Of a stretch of 64,000 bases of DNA, positions 1-8,688 are shown piece by piece. Every line of letters begins with the position of its first letter. The stretch's first letter is position 1. The stretch is taken from positions 2,481,512 through 2,545,511 of the forward strand of contig NZ_KB905378.1 in NCBI RefSeq assembly GCF_000379085.1, written 5' to 3'. The notes beneath the pieces were generated by a model, which saw only the letters and a list, made by a program, of their open reading frames with translations, made no database searches and had not been told where the DNA came from. A program made the translations under genes and the position numbers. The DNA is from Halomicrobium katesii DSM 19301 (GTDB lineage: Archaea; Halobacteriota; Halobacteria; Halobacteriales; Haloarculaceae).

Positions 1-599
1 TCACGGAGTGCTTCTCTGAGCGCTTGCTTGTCGTATCCCTTGTCGGCGGCGAGACTCAGCAGATCGCCCGCGTTCCGGCGGGCGATCTGCGCACAGAGAT
101 CGGCATCACTTCCCTTGCGGTTGGTCGAGCAGTGCACATCAAGGATCGCTTGCGTGTCTGTATCGACGAGTTTCGTGACTTTCAGCTTCTGCACACGGTA
201 ACTCGTTCGCTGGCAGTAGTGACGACTCGCGGCAGATCGTTCGTAGAACGTGGCATCGATAGCGCCGTGTTTCGAGGGGTCGTGCAGCTGCGCCGACTGG
301 CGCAGCAGCACTCGACACACGCTCATGCTCATATCATCGAATGCTTTACACAACGTTGATGGATGAGGGAGATCGTCCGCTTCAAGGCCGATCTCCCCGA
401 TTATTTGTGGCATCTCCTTCAGCAGGTCGATAGTCATCCGATAGGACGTGTCGAGGTAAACCCGGAGACAATGGAGAGAAACGAACGCATAGTCGGCGAA
501 TCCGCCGCCTCCTTCCGGAGCGGCGGATTCGTCTCCATCGCCCGTGACTCTTTTAGCGACCGGCACAACTTCCCCAATGAAGCGGGAGATTTGGGTCAT
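1..599 (-). CDS. IS5-type transposase, 5' part (cut by window edge)
   Basis: The minus strand is open from an ATG at 599 to the window edge, giving about 199 residues without a stop. The protein begins MTQISRFIGEVVPVAKR, and later reads DLPHPSTLCKAFD, HGAIDATFYER and SLAADKGYDKQAL, which is the recognisable N-terminal and first catalytic part of the haloarchaeal IS5/ISH1-like DDE transposases. The Asp of GAIDATF and the Asp of AADKGYD are the expected first two catalytic acids; the last (Glu) lies outside the window. It would catalyse cut-and-paste movement of its own element. I did not identify the terminal inverted repeat with confidence upstream of 599. Confidence 0.85.
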   Translation of the reverse strand, partial: MTQISRFIGEVVPVAKRVTGDGDESAAPEGGGGFADYAFVSLHCLRVYLDTSYRMTIDLLKEMPQIIGEIGLEADDLPHPSTLCKAFDDMSMSVCRVLLRQSAQLHDPSKHGAIDATFYERSAASRHYCQRTSYRVQKLKVTKLVDTDTQAILDVHCSTNRKGSDADLCAQIARRNAGDLLSLAADKGYDKQALREALR

Positions 600-884
600 G
601 GACAACCGGAGTCTCCCGCTTCAACGCCTTTGATTTACTGACCTGTCCCGACGCTGTCTAGTGATTCAACACAGCCGTTGTTGGAGTTAGCAAACGACGG
701 CGCGTATGGGAAACACGATATGCCTGAACAGTGGCAGGGAGTTTTTGACGAACTGAGACACGATTTCTAACGTCGAAATCGGTTCGTCCAGGTCGGTCAG
801 ACGCTCGCTTGTGGAGGATCGTTGAAATTGGAGCCCCGTCGCTGGAGACTGGGAGGACAATAACACCGCAATAGCGGTGTCCGA

Positions 885-1060
885 CGCGAATGATTGCATT
901 AGATACGTTGGGTCGGAATCGGTCGCAATGGACCTGCTCCAACAGCCTCACTTGTGGAACGGGATTTTGTGTTCCCGCTGCCGTTCCGCACGTTCAACGA
1001 TAAGACCGGGGAGATCCTTCCTCACTCAAAGATCGTGCTCCGCAAATGGTTGTTCAATGC
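885..1060 (+). pseudogene. IS1595-type transposase N-terminal remnant
   Basis: Translating across at least one frameshift gives CIRYVGSESVA, then FRTFNDKTGEILPHSKIVLR followed by KWLF. This matches the zinc-ribbon and following segment of haloarchaeal IS1595-type transposases, where a cysteine-rich ribbon leads into a FNDKTGT-x2-HSK-x3-RKWLF motif. The rest of the transposase, including the catalytic DDE/DDN core, is missing, so the piece is a dead fragment. Family assignment rests on my memory of the motif, not on a search. Confidence 0.5.
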
Positions 1061-1283
1061 GAAGGCACGGGGGAGTCAAAACAGCCCAGTACGGGTATAT
1101 GACCGACGTTGAGCCATTACGGAGATTCCATTGTAACCTCCGAAGACTCTATCGTAACGAGTAGACTATCAGCGGCTACCGAAGTAGCAAGAGCGAAGTG
1201 CCCGGTACAGGTGCTTATCGGGGAGTATACCCCGGTTTGAGAAGTCAGTGTCGGCTGGCAAAGGTAGTGGGACACGAGGGTTC

Positions 1284-1291
1284 TTACATAT
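1284..1291 (+). promoter_or_regulatory. TATA box of integrase relic
   Basis: The sequence TTACATAT is centred about 28 bases before the ATG at 1317. In haloarchaea this spacing predicts a transcript starting at or next to the start codon, which supports ATG 1317 over the in-frame GTG at 1248. Confidence 0.5.
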
Positions 1292-1316
1292 CTGGGTAAT
1301 TCACCTGTTTGCTCCG

Positions 1317-2642
1317 ATGCCAGACAACAACCGAAAATCGATCACGGACGACCTCTCGGCGGCGCTCGGTAACGAAGCGAGTACCGTCGAGAACGAACTC
1401 GATGCGTTCCACGATTGGATGCGCACGAAGGGGAAGAACCCGAACCGGAAGAAACCGCTGTCCGACTCGGTCTCGAAGAACTACTACCGACGTGTCGATC
1501 AGATCTTCAGGCTCGTCATCGAGCGGATCAACCCCGTCGAGAAGACGGTGCTCACCCACGACCAAGCAGACCTGATCGTGAAGTGGTTAGACCGAAACGA
1601 GATCTGCCAGCGGAACGGCGATCCGTACTTGGAGACCAGCAAGCGAAAGTTCTCGAACGCCCTCGTGAAGTACTTCGCGTGGCGACACGACCAGCGGGGT
1701 GACGCGGAGAAGTGGCGGCCGCGGATCAACTTCTCCGACGGTGAGCACGAGAACGCGGACCGCCTGAACTTCGAAGAACGGTGGAAAGTGCTGCAAGCCG
1801 CCAACGAGTACGGGTCGCTGCCGTCCTACTACGAGACGACCGAGGCGGAACGCGGGAAAATCGACAGCCTCGTCGCGCAACGGCTCGGCAAGCCGAAAGG
1901 CGAGGTCACGCGGAAGGACTGGGAACGCGCCGACACCAGTACCAAGGTCGGGTCGCTCATCGCCGTGACGCTCGAAACCGGGATCATCCCGATCGAAGTC
2001 GGGCGAGCGAGAACCGACTGGTACGACCCGAAGCGGAACGTCCTCAAGATCACGAAGGAAGACGCGGGGAAAGAGCGACCGACGTCTGAACTCCCGCTCA
2101 CAGAAGCGACGGGGGACCTCCTGAGCAAATAGATCCAGGAGCGGCGGCACTACGAGAAGTACGACGGCACGAATCGCCTGTGGCTCAACCGCGACGGGAA
2201 CCCGTACAACTCGAAGAACCTGTGTTACCTGCTTCGACGGCTCTGTGAGGAAGCCGGGATCGACCACGAGGATCGGAGGATCGTGTGGTACAGCCTCCGG
2301 CACAACCTCGGGCAGTCGATCGAGGAAACGGAGGACATCTCGCAGGCCCGCGATCAGCTGCGCCACAAGTACATCGAGACGACGAAGCTGACCTACGGCG
2401 AATCCACCATCGAGAGTCGTCGGCACACGCTCGAAGAGGTAAACGACGTCGCGCGTCGCACTGCGGAAGACCCCGACTTCAACCCGTACGCGGACGAAAC
2501 TGAGAGTCAATCCTCGACCCCGCGCGATGAATCCAGTAGCTCGTCAGGACATCCTGGGGGGCACCACATCGACGCGGTCATCGACGACACGCAGGAGGAC
2601 CGCGTCGACATCACCAGGAAAATCCTGTCCGAAGAGATTTAA
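1317..2642 (+). pseudogene. Tyrosine recombinase/integrase interrupted by amber codon
   Basis: The frame starting at ATG 1317 is open to a TAG at 2130-2132 and then continues in the same frame to 2642, giving about 441 codons in all. Before the stop are the SAM-like N-terminal domain and the start of the catalytic domain (VTLETGIIPIEVGRA). After it are WLNRDGNPYNSKNL, WYSLRHNLGQ and LRHKYIETTKLTYGES, which carry the second Arg, the His and the Tyr nucleophile. In the neighbouring homologue (2666-3793) the stop position is Trp (LDRWLEQR), so a TGG-to-TAG change is the simplest cause. The first catalytic Arg, present in the homologue as AGLRPIEV, is Ile here, so even readthrough would probably not restore activity. 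The two genes are tail to tail with a 23-base gap. Confidence 0.8.
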
Positions 2643-2665
2643 ACGAGTTTAGCGGGTGGCTACGC

Positions 2666-3793
2666 TCACCCCATCCGATCTAACGCGTTCTGACGGTCCT
2701 CGACGGGGGCCTGATCGTATTTCATCGTCGTCTCCGGGCTCTTGTGTCTGAGTTGGGCCTGCGCGGCAGCGAGGTCCTCCTCGCGGGTCATGTAGGTGCC
2801 CGTGGAGTGTCGGATGGAGTACCAGCTCATCTGGCGGTCCTCATAGGGGATCCCCGCCTGGTCGCAGAGGCGACGAAGCACTTGACGCAGAGGTGACGAT
2901 CCGTACGTGTTTCCGCGTCGGGTCAGCCAGACGGCGTCGGTATCATCGTACTTCGGATCGGTTTCGCGCTGTTCGAGCCACCGGTCGAGGGTCTCGGCGG
3001 TTCGTTCCTGCAGCCCGACGACCCAGTGACCCGTGTTCTTCGATGACTGTTCTTTCGGGATGCGTAACACGGCGTTCTCGATGTCCACCCAACTCGTCAC
3101 GGCGCGTTCGACCTCGATCGGGCGGAGCCCGGCGTCGAGACTCACCGAGACGAGGCTCGGGATTTTCCACCCGTTGACCTCCTCCCAGTCGTCCGGCGTC
3201 ACCGCCGATTTCGGTTTTTCGAGGCGCTGAGCGAGATAGGCCTTCCACCGGTCGCGCTCCTCAGCGTCGAGGCCCTTGTACGCCGGGACGCTCCCGTGTT
3301 CGAGCGCGGCCTCGCGGATGAGGCCGCGTTCTTCCCGAGTCAGGTAATCTCGCGGTGCGGTCGTCTTGTGCCCCGTACTGAACGAGAGCTCCGGATCCCA
3401 TTCGTCGAGGCCCTGTTCGTGTTCGCGCCACTTGTAGAGCATCTGGAGCGCTTTCCGGCAGTTGTCCTTGTGGGCGTTGCTGTGTTCCTGCTTGGCGAGC
3501 CACATCAGATACGCGTCCGCGTGATCGTGCGTGACGTTCGTCGTGTACCCGTCTTCGTAGTCCCACACCCACCGGTAGAACGGGTCCATGCGCTGAGCGC
3601 GGTTACTGACTGTCGTTCGCGCGTAGCCGTCGGCTTTCTTCGGGTCTTTCCCGAACACGAGAAGCCATTCGAGACACTGCTCGCGCTGGTTGCGATAGTC
3701 GATCTGTTGTCGCTCGTTAAGCAGCTCGGCGGCGGGTTCGGTGACGACTGTGATCCCTTCGAGAGGGGTCGTTGCCTCGTCGGCGTTCTTCAT
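2666..3793 (-). CDS. Site-specific tyrosine recombinase (integrase)
   Basis: This is a phage/plasmid-type integrase of 375 residues from ATG 3793; a TTG at 3844 would add 17 residues but is a weaker start. The N-terminal half is a SAM-like core-binding domain (YARTTVSNRAQRMDPFYRWV, then HADAYLMWLAKQ). The catalytic domain shows Arg I in LDAGLRPIEVERA, the beta-hairpin Lys in PKEQSSKNTGHW, Arg II in WYSIRHSTGTYM and the His and Tyr nucleophile in LRHKSPETTMKYDQ. It should cut and rejoin DNA at an attachment site. It lies about 220 bases from the 3' end of tRNA-Glu, a typical integrase arrangement. The active site appears complete apart from Tyr in place of the His of the usual HxxR box. Confidence 0.88.
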   Translation of the reverse strand: MKNADEATTPLEGITVVTEPAAELLNERQQIDYRNQREQCLEWLLVFGKDPKKADGYARTTVSNRAQRMDPFYRWVWDYEDGYTTNVTHDHADAYLMWLAKQEHSNAHKDNCRKALQMLYKWREHEQGLDEWDPELSFSTGHKTTAPRDYLTREERGLIREAALEHGSVPAYKGLDAEERDRWKAYLAQRLEKPKSAVTPDDWEEVNGWKIPSLVSVSLDAGLRPIEVERAVTSWVDIENAVLRIPKEQSSKNTGHWVVGLQERTAETLDRWLEQRETDPKYDDTDAVWLTRRGNTYGSSPLRQVLRRLCDQAGIPYEDRQMSWYSIRHSTGTYMTREEDLAAAQAQLRHKSPETTMKYDQAPVEDRQNALDRMG

Positions 3794-3811
3794 TGCCGGG
3801 CACCTCTGGGG

Positions 3812-3828
3812 GAACCCAGGTCCTTGCC
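3812..3828. repeat. 17-base near-copy of tRNA-Glu segment
   Basis: The sequence GAACCCAGGTCCTTGCC differs by one base from 4032-4048 inside tRNA-Glu (GAACCCTGGTCCTTGCC), in the same orientation. It covers the 3' arm of the anticodon stem, the variable loop and the start of the T arm. It sits between the integrase start and the tRNA and may be a worn attachment-site or tRNA relic. Confidence 0.55.
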
Positions 3829-3947
3829 CACCCGTTTCACCCAATCGCCGGACGGCATCGGGTTCAGTCCATCGAACCGCGGTGCCGCTGCTATATTGCT
3901 AATCGCAAGACAGCGGCGGGTTCGGTCGGTACATCGAAGCGCATTGC

Positions 3948-3982
3948 CCGTGAACATATGTTTGTTTCACCGTTGTTCACGG
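3948..3982. repeat. Inverted repeat between integrase and tRNA-Glu
   Basis: CCGTGAACA at 3948-3956 is matched by its exact reverse complement TGTTCACGG at 3974-3982, with a 17-base A+T-rich spacer containing TATGTTTG. It lies too far upstream of the integrase ATG (3793) to be its core promoter. It could be an operator, a recombinase arm site or a transcription terminator; the sequence alone does not decide. Confidence 0.45.
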
Positions 3983-4014
3983 ACGAAAACTACGGGACGG
4001 CGGAGGGAAAGGAG

Positions 4015-4089
4015 TGCTCCGTCAGGGATTCGAACCCTGGTCCTTGCCGTGAGAGGGCAAGATGATTGGCCGGACTACACCAACGGAGC
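4015..4089 (-). tRNA. tRNA-Glu (anticodon CTC)
   Basis: Read on the minus strand the 75 bases fold as a tRNA: acceptor stem GCTCCGT/ACGGAGC, D arm, anticodon stem TTGCC/GGCAA around loop CTCTCAC (anticodon CTC, reading GAG), and a T arm containing GGTTCGAATCC, with discriminator A at 4015. No intron is seen. CCA is not encoded. The 3' end faces the two integrases, which fits the tRNA having served as an integration site. Confidence 0.95.
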
Positions 4090-4113
4090 GCACCTGAACG
4101 TATCGGGGAGATA

Positions 4114-4121
4114 CGTATAAT
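4114..4121 (-). promoter_or_regulatory. TATA box of tRNA-Glu
   Basis: On the minus strand ATTATACG is centred about 29 bases before the first tRNA base (4089), the expected position for an archaeal core promoter. Confidence 0.55.
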
Positions 4122-4178
4122 GGTTGCGTTTTAGCACCGCCCTGTGTGGGTTACGCATGCAAACAGGCCGCTTCGGAG

Positions 4179-5348
4179 TCACTCCTCGTCGTCGAACGGC
4201 GAGCCGGCGGCGTCGGGTTCGTGACCGGCGAGACTGATGATGTTCTCGCGGCCGACGCGGAGCTTGCTGATCTCGCCGTCCTCCTCCATGTCCGAGAGGA
4301 GCATGCTGACTTTGGACTTCGACCAGTCGGTCTCCTCGACGATGTTGACCTGCTTCATGCGCCCGCCGTTCGATTCGAGGAGCTTGACGACGCGGTCGCT
4401 GTCCGAGAGCAGTTCCGCGTCGGGGATCGGCGTCTGGCTGTCCGTCGCCGAACCGGCCGTCTCCGGGGCAGTGTCGGTGTCGCTGGCGGTGCTCGCGGTG
4501 TCGCCGGGCAGCGAGACCGAACCGTTTCGGTACGCGATCGCGCTGCCGACGCCGAGCACCAGGATGACGGCACCGACGATCCAGACCATCGGGTTGTCGG
4601 TCCCGCTCGGGAGTGGGGCAGTCGTCGACTGCGGGCTCTGTGTGTCGCCCTCCACACCAGAACCGCCAGCGGCGGTCGTCGCGGTCGAACGCGGTTCGAG
4701 TTCGAGGTACGGACGCTGCTGTACGAACTGCTGTTCGCCCCCCCAGGTGACGCTCTGGCTCCGTGTCAGCGAGTCGGGCCGGGTCTGTGAGGTCGGTTCG
4801 GGCTCGACAGCGGCGAACTGGAGTCCCTCACCGCTGACGAACACGAGCGACTGGTCCGGTCCGATGTAGAATTTCCCGTCGAACACGTCGCTGACGACGA
4901 CTCGCTCCCCGTCGGTCCGGGCGAAGTGAGTCCAGGTGAACGCCAGTTCGATCGTCCCGCGGTCGTCGAAGCTCGCCGTGACGTTCGTGTAGGCGTCGCG
5001 GTCGAAGGACTTCGCCGCCATCGGCCGTTTGGTGGCGTTGCGGCCGATCGCAGTCAGCGCCTCGGAGCGACTGACGAAATTCCGGTACAGGTCCGTCTCC
5101 TCGGTCTCGAAGCGCTCGGCGAAGTCCCGAAACTGCCGTTTCTCGGAGTCGTTGGTCAACCGACGGTGGTGCTGGATCGACCAGCGCGCAGAGCCGTTCT
5201 CGGTGACCGTGATCTCGAACGTCGTCTGGTCGAACCCGTCGGGCTGGGCCAACAGGCCGCTCGACCCCGTCTCCTGGGCGGTCGTGACGGCGGCCCCGCT
5301 CACGAGCGCGGCCACGAGCAGACACCCGAGGAGGACCTGACTATTCAT
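4179..5348 (-). CDS. Membrane-anchored winged-helix protein with exported N-terminal domain
   Basis: The 389-residue protein starts with a signal peptide (residues 1-24, LLGCLLVAALVSGAAV). Then follows an exported domain to about residue 215, a Ser/Thr-rich spacer, one membrane helix near residues 250-270 (MVWIVGAVILVLGVGSAIAY), an Asp/Thr-rich linker, and a C-terminal winged-helix domain (LLESNGGRMKQVNIVEETD, then SKSKVSMLLSDMEEDGEISK). The topology places the sensor outside and the DNA-binding domain in the cytoplasm. Many haloarchaeal paralogues have this architecture (DUF7345/DUF7343-type pairs); their targets are unknown to me. A TATA box (TTTTTATTC, 5373-5381) sits about 28 bases before the ATG, so the transcript is probably leaderless. 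Confidence 0.8.
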   Translation of the reverse strand: MNSQVLLGCLLVAALVSGAAVTTAQETGSSGLLAQPDGFDQTTFEITVTENGSARWSIQHHRRLTNDSEKRQFRDFAERFETEETDLYRNFVSRSEALTAIGRNATKRPMAAKSFDRDAYTNVTASFDDRGTIELAFTWTHFARTDGERVVVSDVFDGKFYIGPDQSLVFVSGEGLQFAAVEPEPTSQTRPDSLTRSQSVTWGGEQQFVQQRPYLELEPRSTATTAAGGSGVEGDTQSPQSTTAPLPSGTDNPMVWIVGAVILVLGVGSAIAYRNGSVSLPGDTASTASDTDTAPETAGSATDSQTPIPDAELLSDSDRVVKLLESNGGRMKQVNIVEETDWSKSKVSMLLSDMEEDGEISKLRVGRENIISLAGHEPDAAGSPFDDEE

Positions 5349-5413
5349 CTGTCATATACCACCTGAGGACAGAATAAAAACGCTGTGTTGCGCCGAACGG
5401 TCCCTCTCGATCC

Positions 5414-5466
5414 GACGAGGACGGGATCGATCCCGATCTCGTACGGAAGAACCCCTTCGTGAAGGG
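5414..5466. terminator. Two hairpins after the lactate dehydrogenase-like gene
   Basis: A 28-base imperfect palindrome centred on CGGGATCGATCCCG (5414-5441) is followed by CCCTTC-GT-GAAGGG (about 5453-5466). Both lie between the stop of the minus-strand gene at 5513 and the next promoter, so they may end that transcript. No clear T-tract follows, so the role is inferred. Confidence 0.4.
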
Positions 5467-5512
5467 ATTCGTCACTCTGCGACGGCGAGACCAGTCACAG
5501 AAGGGCGGCCTG

Positions 5513-8500
5513 TCAGTCAGCGAGCGCGTCTGCGAGCCGTTCGACGGGATGTGACGGTGATTCGTGGCCGCGTCGATCACCGAGCTGTGTGCGACAGGAC
5601 GCCCCCGGTGCGACGACGGCGTCGCCGTCGCTGTCGGCGATCTGATCGAAGAGAATCCGCCCGATCGCCTGGCTCATCGAGTAGTGTTCGGCCTCGTAGC
5701 CGAAGCTGCCGGCCATCCCACAGCAGCCCGAATCCAGCGGGTCGACGGCGTAGCCCGCCCGCCTGAGGACGCCGACGGCGTGGTGGTCCCGCGAGACGGC
5801 CTTCTGGTGGCAGTGGCCGTGGTAGGTCAGCGTCTCCTCGCCGCCGGTCCAGTCGACGCGCTCGTCGAGGCGGAACCGATCGAGGTACTCACAGAGACCG
5901 TACGCGTTGTCGGCGACGGGCGCGGCGTCCGAGCCCAGGAGGTCACGGTAGTCCGACTGGAACATCACGGCGTCGGACGGCTCGACGAGGACCACGTCCC
6001 ACCCGTCGGCCACGCGGCCGTCCAGCGCGTCGACGTTCGTCCGTGCGCGCTCGCGAGCCACGTCGACGAAGCCCTTCGAGTGGGCGGCGCGGCCGCTGCT
6101 GGTCGCGTCGTCTGGGACGGCGACGTGTACGTCGGCGGCTTCGAGGACGCGGACGGCCGCACGGAGCACGTCGGGGTTGCTGTAGTTGTTGTACGTGTCG
6201 GGGACCAGCAGCGCCCGGCGCTGTGCGTCCTCCGGGTTGACGCCGGGGCCGCGCTGGGCGAACCAGTCCTCGAAGGACTCGCGTTTGAACGTCGGGAGCG
6301 ATCGCTCGCTGGCGATCCCGACCAGGCGCTCGGCCAGTACGTCACTGCCCGGTGCCCCGGCCAGCCAGTTCGACAGCGGTGCGAGCCGACTCCCCCACGC
6401 GCTGAGGGTCTCGACGTGCGCGAACAGCTTCGACCGGAGACTCGCGCCGTGTTCCTGGTGAGAGGCGTGTTCGACCTCGGTCTTGAGCTTGGCCATGTCG
6501 ACCTCGCTGGGGCAGTCTTTCGCACACCCCTTGCAGCCGATACAGAGGTCCATGATCTCGTCGACGAACGCCTCGTCCGTCGGATCTGCCGGCAGGTCGC
6601 CGCTCATCGCCTGGCGGAGGGCGTTGGCTCGCCCCCTCGTCGCCGTCGACTCCTCGCCCGCGGCCCGATAGGTCGGACACATGACGCCGCCGGTCGTCTC
6701 CTGTGGGCCGCGACAGCCCCCACAGCCGTGACAGAGCTCGACCATTCCCTGGAACCCGTTCTCGTTGTCCCACCCCATGGCCGGCTCGAACGCCGTCTCG
6801 AACTCGTAGTCGGGATCGAACCGCAGGTCGTCGGTCATGTCGACGGCGCGGGCCCGCGCGGGGACGTCCTCGGGGATCGCCTCGTCGGCGGCGTAGCCAC
6901 ACACCTGTCCGGGGTTCAACAGCCAGTCCGGGTCGAAGGCCGCTTTCAGCTCCCGGAACACCTCCCACACGTCCTGTCCGTACAGCTTTCGGTTCCACTG
7001 AGTGCGCGCACGTCCGTCGCCGTGCTCGCCCGAGACGCTGCCGCCGTAGGTCGTGACGAGGTCGGTCGCGCCGTCCGCGATGGCTGCCATCTGCTCGACC
7101 CCCTCGACCGTCTTCGTGTTCACCAGGGGCCGGATGTGGAGACAGCCCGGACCGGCGTGGGCGTAGAAGCTCGCGAACGTGTCGTTGTCGGCCAGCAGCT
7201 CTTGGAACTCGGCGACGTAGTCCGCGAGGTTCTCGGGCGGGACGGCGGTGTCCTCGATGAAGCTGATGTGTTTCGCGTCCGAGGTCCGCCCGAGGAGGAT
7301 CGGGAGCCCGCTCTTGCGGAGCTTCCAGAATCGCTTTCGCTCGCTCTCCTCGTGGGCCTCCTGGCCGTGAAACGCCTCCCGCGGCGCGTCGGTCAGCGAG
7401 TCGGCCCCGCTCTGTGCGACGCCGTCGGTACCGACGCTCCCGACTCGATCCGCGAGGAGGTCCGCGACCCGCTGTTTGCCCTGCGGGTCGTTCTCGGCGT
7501 AGAACTCGACGAGCAACACCGCGCCGGTGTCCGCCGGGAGGAGCTGGTCGACCAGGTCGCCGAACTCCTCGGTGTCGGCGGCCAGCTCCAGCAACACGTC
7601 GTCGAGGACTTCGACCGCCGCGGGATCGTGTTCGAGGATCGCCGGCACGTCGGCCATCGCGTCGATGAGGTCGTGATAGGAGAGCAGCGCCAGCGACTTC
7701 GTTTCCGGGACGGGTTCGAGCGAGACCGTCGCCTCGGTCACGATGGCCAGGGTCCCCTCGCTGCCCGCGAGCAGCCGCGCGACGTTGACCGACCCGTCTT
7801 CGGCCTCCGAGAGGAGTCGATCGAGATTGTAGCCGGAGACGTTTCGCTTGAGGTCGGGAAACGCCGCGGTGACCGCCTCGTGCTCGTCGTCGACGAGCCG
7901 GGCAATCGCCGCGTATATCTGGCCTTCGAGCCCGTCCCGGTCGGCCCGCGACCGCAGTTCGTCGAGCGTGACCTCGCCGAACGTCGTCACGGTCCCGTCC
8001 GCGAGGACGACCTCGCAGTCCTCGATGTACGCGTCGGTCTTGCCGTACTTCAGGGAGTGTGCGCCCGTGGAGTTGTTGCCGATCGCGCCACCGAGGACGC
8101 TCTTGTCGCCCCACGCCGGGTCGGGGGCGAACTTCAGGCCGTGGTCGGCGAGCCTGTCGTTCAACGCCCCGAGGGTGACGCCCACCTGTGCGCGTGCCGT
8201 GTGTCCCGCCGGATCGACCGACTCGATCGCGTCCATGTGGCGCGAGCAGTCGACGACGACCGACTCGTTGACCGCCTGTCCCGCGAGGCTCGTTCCCCCG
8301 CCTCGCGGCAGGACCGGCGTTCCCCGCTCGGCGCAGTAGTCGACGACCGCTGCCACGTCGGCCGTCGAGGTCGGATAGACGACACCGATCGGTACCACCT
8401 CGTAGGCGCTCGCGTCGGTCGCGTACAACTGTCGCGTGTACTCGTCGAAGCGGACCGCCCCGTCGATGCGGTCTTCGAGGGCGGCGACGAACGCGGGGCG

Positions 8501-8584
8501 CTCGACGGTCCCGCCCTCGTAGTCGTAGTCCGCCCGATCGTCGGTAGCCGGGTCCGGCCCACCCCGATCGCGTCGTGTTCCCAT
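5513..8584 (-). CDS. FAD/Fe-S fusion oxidoreductase, D-lactate dehydrogenase-like
   Basis: This large soluble flavoenzyme (1023 residues from ATG 8584) joins a GlcD-type half and a GlcF-type half. About residues 30-560 form the FAD-binding PCMH domain (VLPRGGGTSLAGQAV; GAIGNNSTGAHSLKYGKTD) and FAD-oxidase C-terminal domain (SGEHGDGRARTQW). After it come two 4Fe-4S clusters (CHGCGGCRGPQETTG with MCP, and CIGCKGCAKDCPSEV) and a CCG-type domain (HGHCHQKA; GCCGMAGSFGYE). Such fusions oxidise D-lactate, glycolate or another 2-hydroxy acid and pass electrons to the quinone pool; the exact substrate cannot be read off. The GTG at 8626 is possible, but TTTTAAT at about 8610 lies 26 bases before ATG 8584, favouring a leaderless start there. 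Confidence 0.88.
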   Translation of the reverse strand: MGTRRDRGGPDPATDDRADYDYEGGTVERPAFVAALEDRIDGAVRFDEYTRQLYATDASAYEVVPIGVVYPTSTADVAAVVDYCAERGTPVLPRGGGTSLAGQAVNESVVVDCSRHMDAIESVDPAGHTARAQVGVTLGALNDRLADHGLKFAPDPAWGDKSVLGGAIGNNSTGAHSLKYGKTDAYIEDCEVVLADGTVTTFGEVTLDELRSRADRDGLEGQIYAAIARLVDDEHEAVTAAFPDLKRNVSGYNLDRLLSEAEDGSVNVARLLAGSEGTLAIVTEATVSLEPVPETKSLALLSYHDLIDAMADVPAILEHDPAAVEVLDDVLLELAADTEEFGDLVDQLLPADTGAVLLVEFYAENDPQGKQRVADLLADRVGSVGTDGVAQSGADSLTDAPREAFHGQEAHEESERKRFWKLRKSGLPILLGRTSDAKHISFIEDTAVPPENLADYVAEFQELLADNDTFASFYAHAGPGCLHIRPLVNTKTVEGVEQMAAIADGATDLVTTYGGSVSGEHGDGRARTQWNRKLYGQDVWEVFRELKAAFDPDWLLNPGQVCGYAADEAIPEDVPARARAVDMTDDLRFDPDYEFETAFEPAMGWDNENGFQGMVELCHGCGGCRGPQETTGGVMCPTYRAAGEESTATRGRANALRQAMSGDLPADPTDEAFVDEIMDLCIGCKGCAKDCPSEVDMAKLKTEVEHASHQEHGASLRSKLFAHVETLSAWGSRLAPLSNWLAGAPGSDVLAERLVGIASERSLPTFKRESFEDWFAQRGPGVNPEDAQRRALLVPDTYNNYSNPDVLRAAVRVLEAADVHVAVPDDATSSGRAAHSKGFVDVARERARTNVDALDGRVADGWDVVLVEPSDAVMFQSDYRDLLGSDAAPVADNAYGLCEYLDRFRLDERVDWTGGEETLTYHGHCHQKAVSRDHHAVGVLRRAGYAVDPLDSGCCGMAGSFGYEAEHYSMSQAIGRILFDQIADSDGDAVVAPGASCRTQLGDRRGHESPSHPVERLADALAD

Positions 8585-8688
8585 ATCGGATTCTTCGACC
8601 GGATCCCGATTAAAACACCGGGCCACCGCTCGCGCTGCCGGCTGTCAGTCCGCTCTCTGCTCTCCGGACAACAGAGCGGCCGCGACAA

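Larger units (their letters stand above)
600..1316. other. Non-coding margin with mobile-element debris
   Basis: No intact gene is seen between the IS5-type transposase start and the integrase start. Short reading frames occur on both strands (687-899 minus, 877-1164 plus) but have no coherent start signals. The one recognisable piece is an IS1595-type transposase remnant (listed separately). A short palindrome, GGGGAGTATACCCC, lies near 1221-1234 just upstream of the integrase. The stretch looks like a graveyard of insertion sequences at the edge of an integrated element. Confidence 0.6.

Noticed and set aside
687-951. Two overlapping minus-strand frames near the left edge
   Set aside because: Neither has a promoter or family signature, and the area is insertion-sequence debris.
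2130-2132. Amber codon in the integrase as pyrrolysine
   Set aside because: Pyrrolysine is not known in Halobacteria, the homologue has Trp at this place, and Arg I is lost too; a nonsense mutation is simpler.
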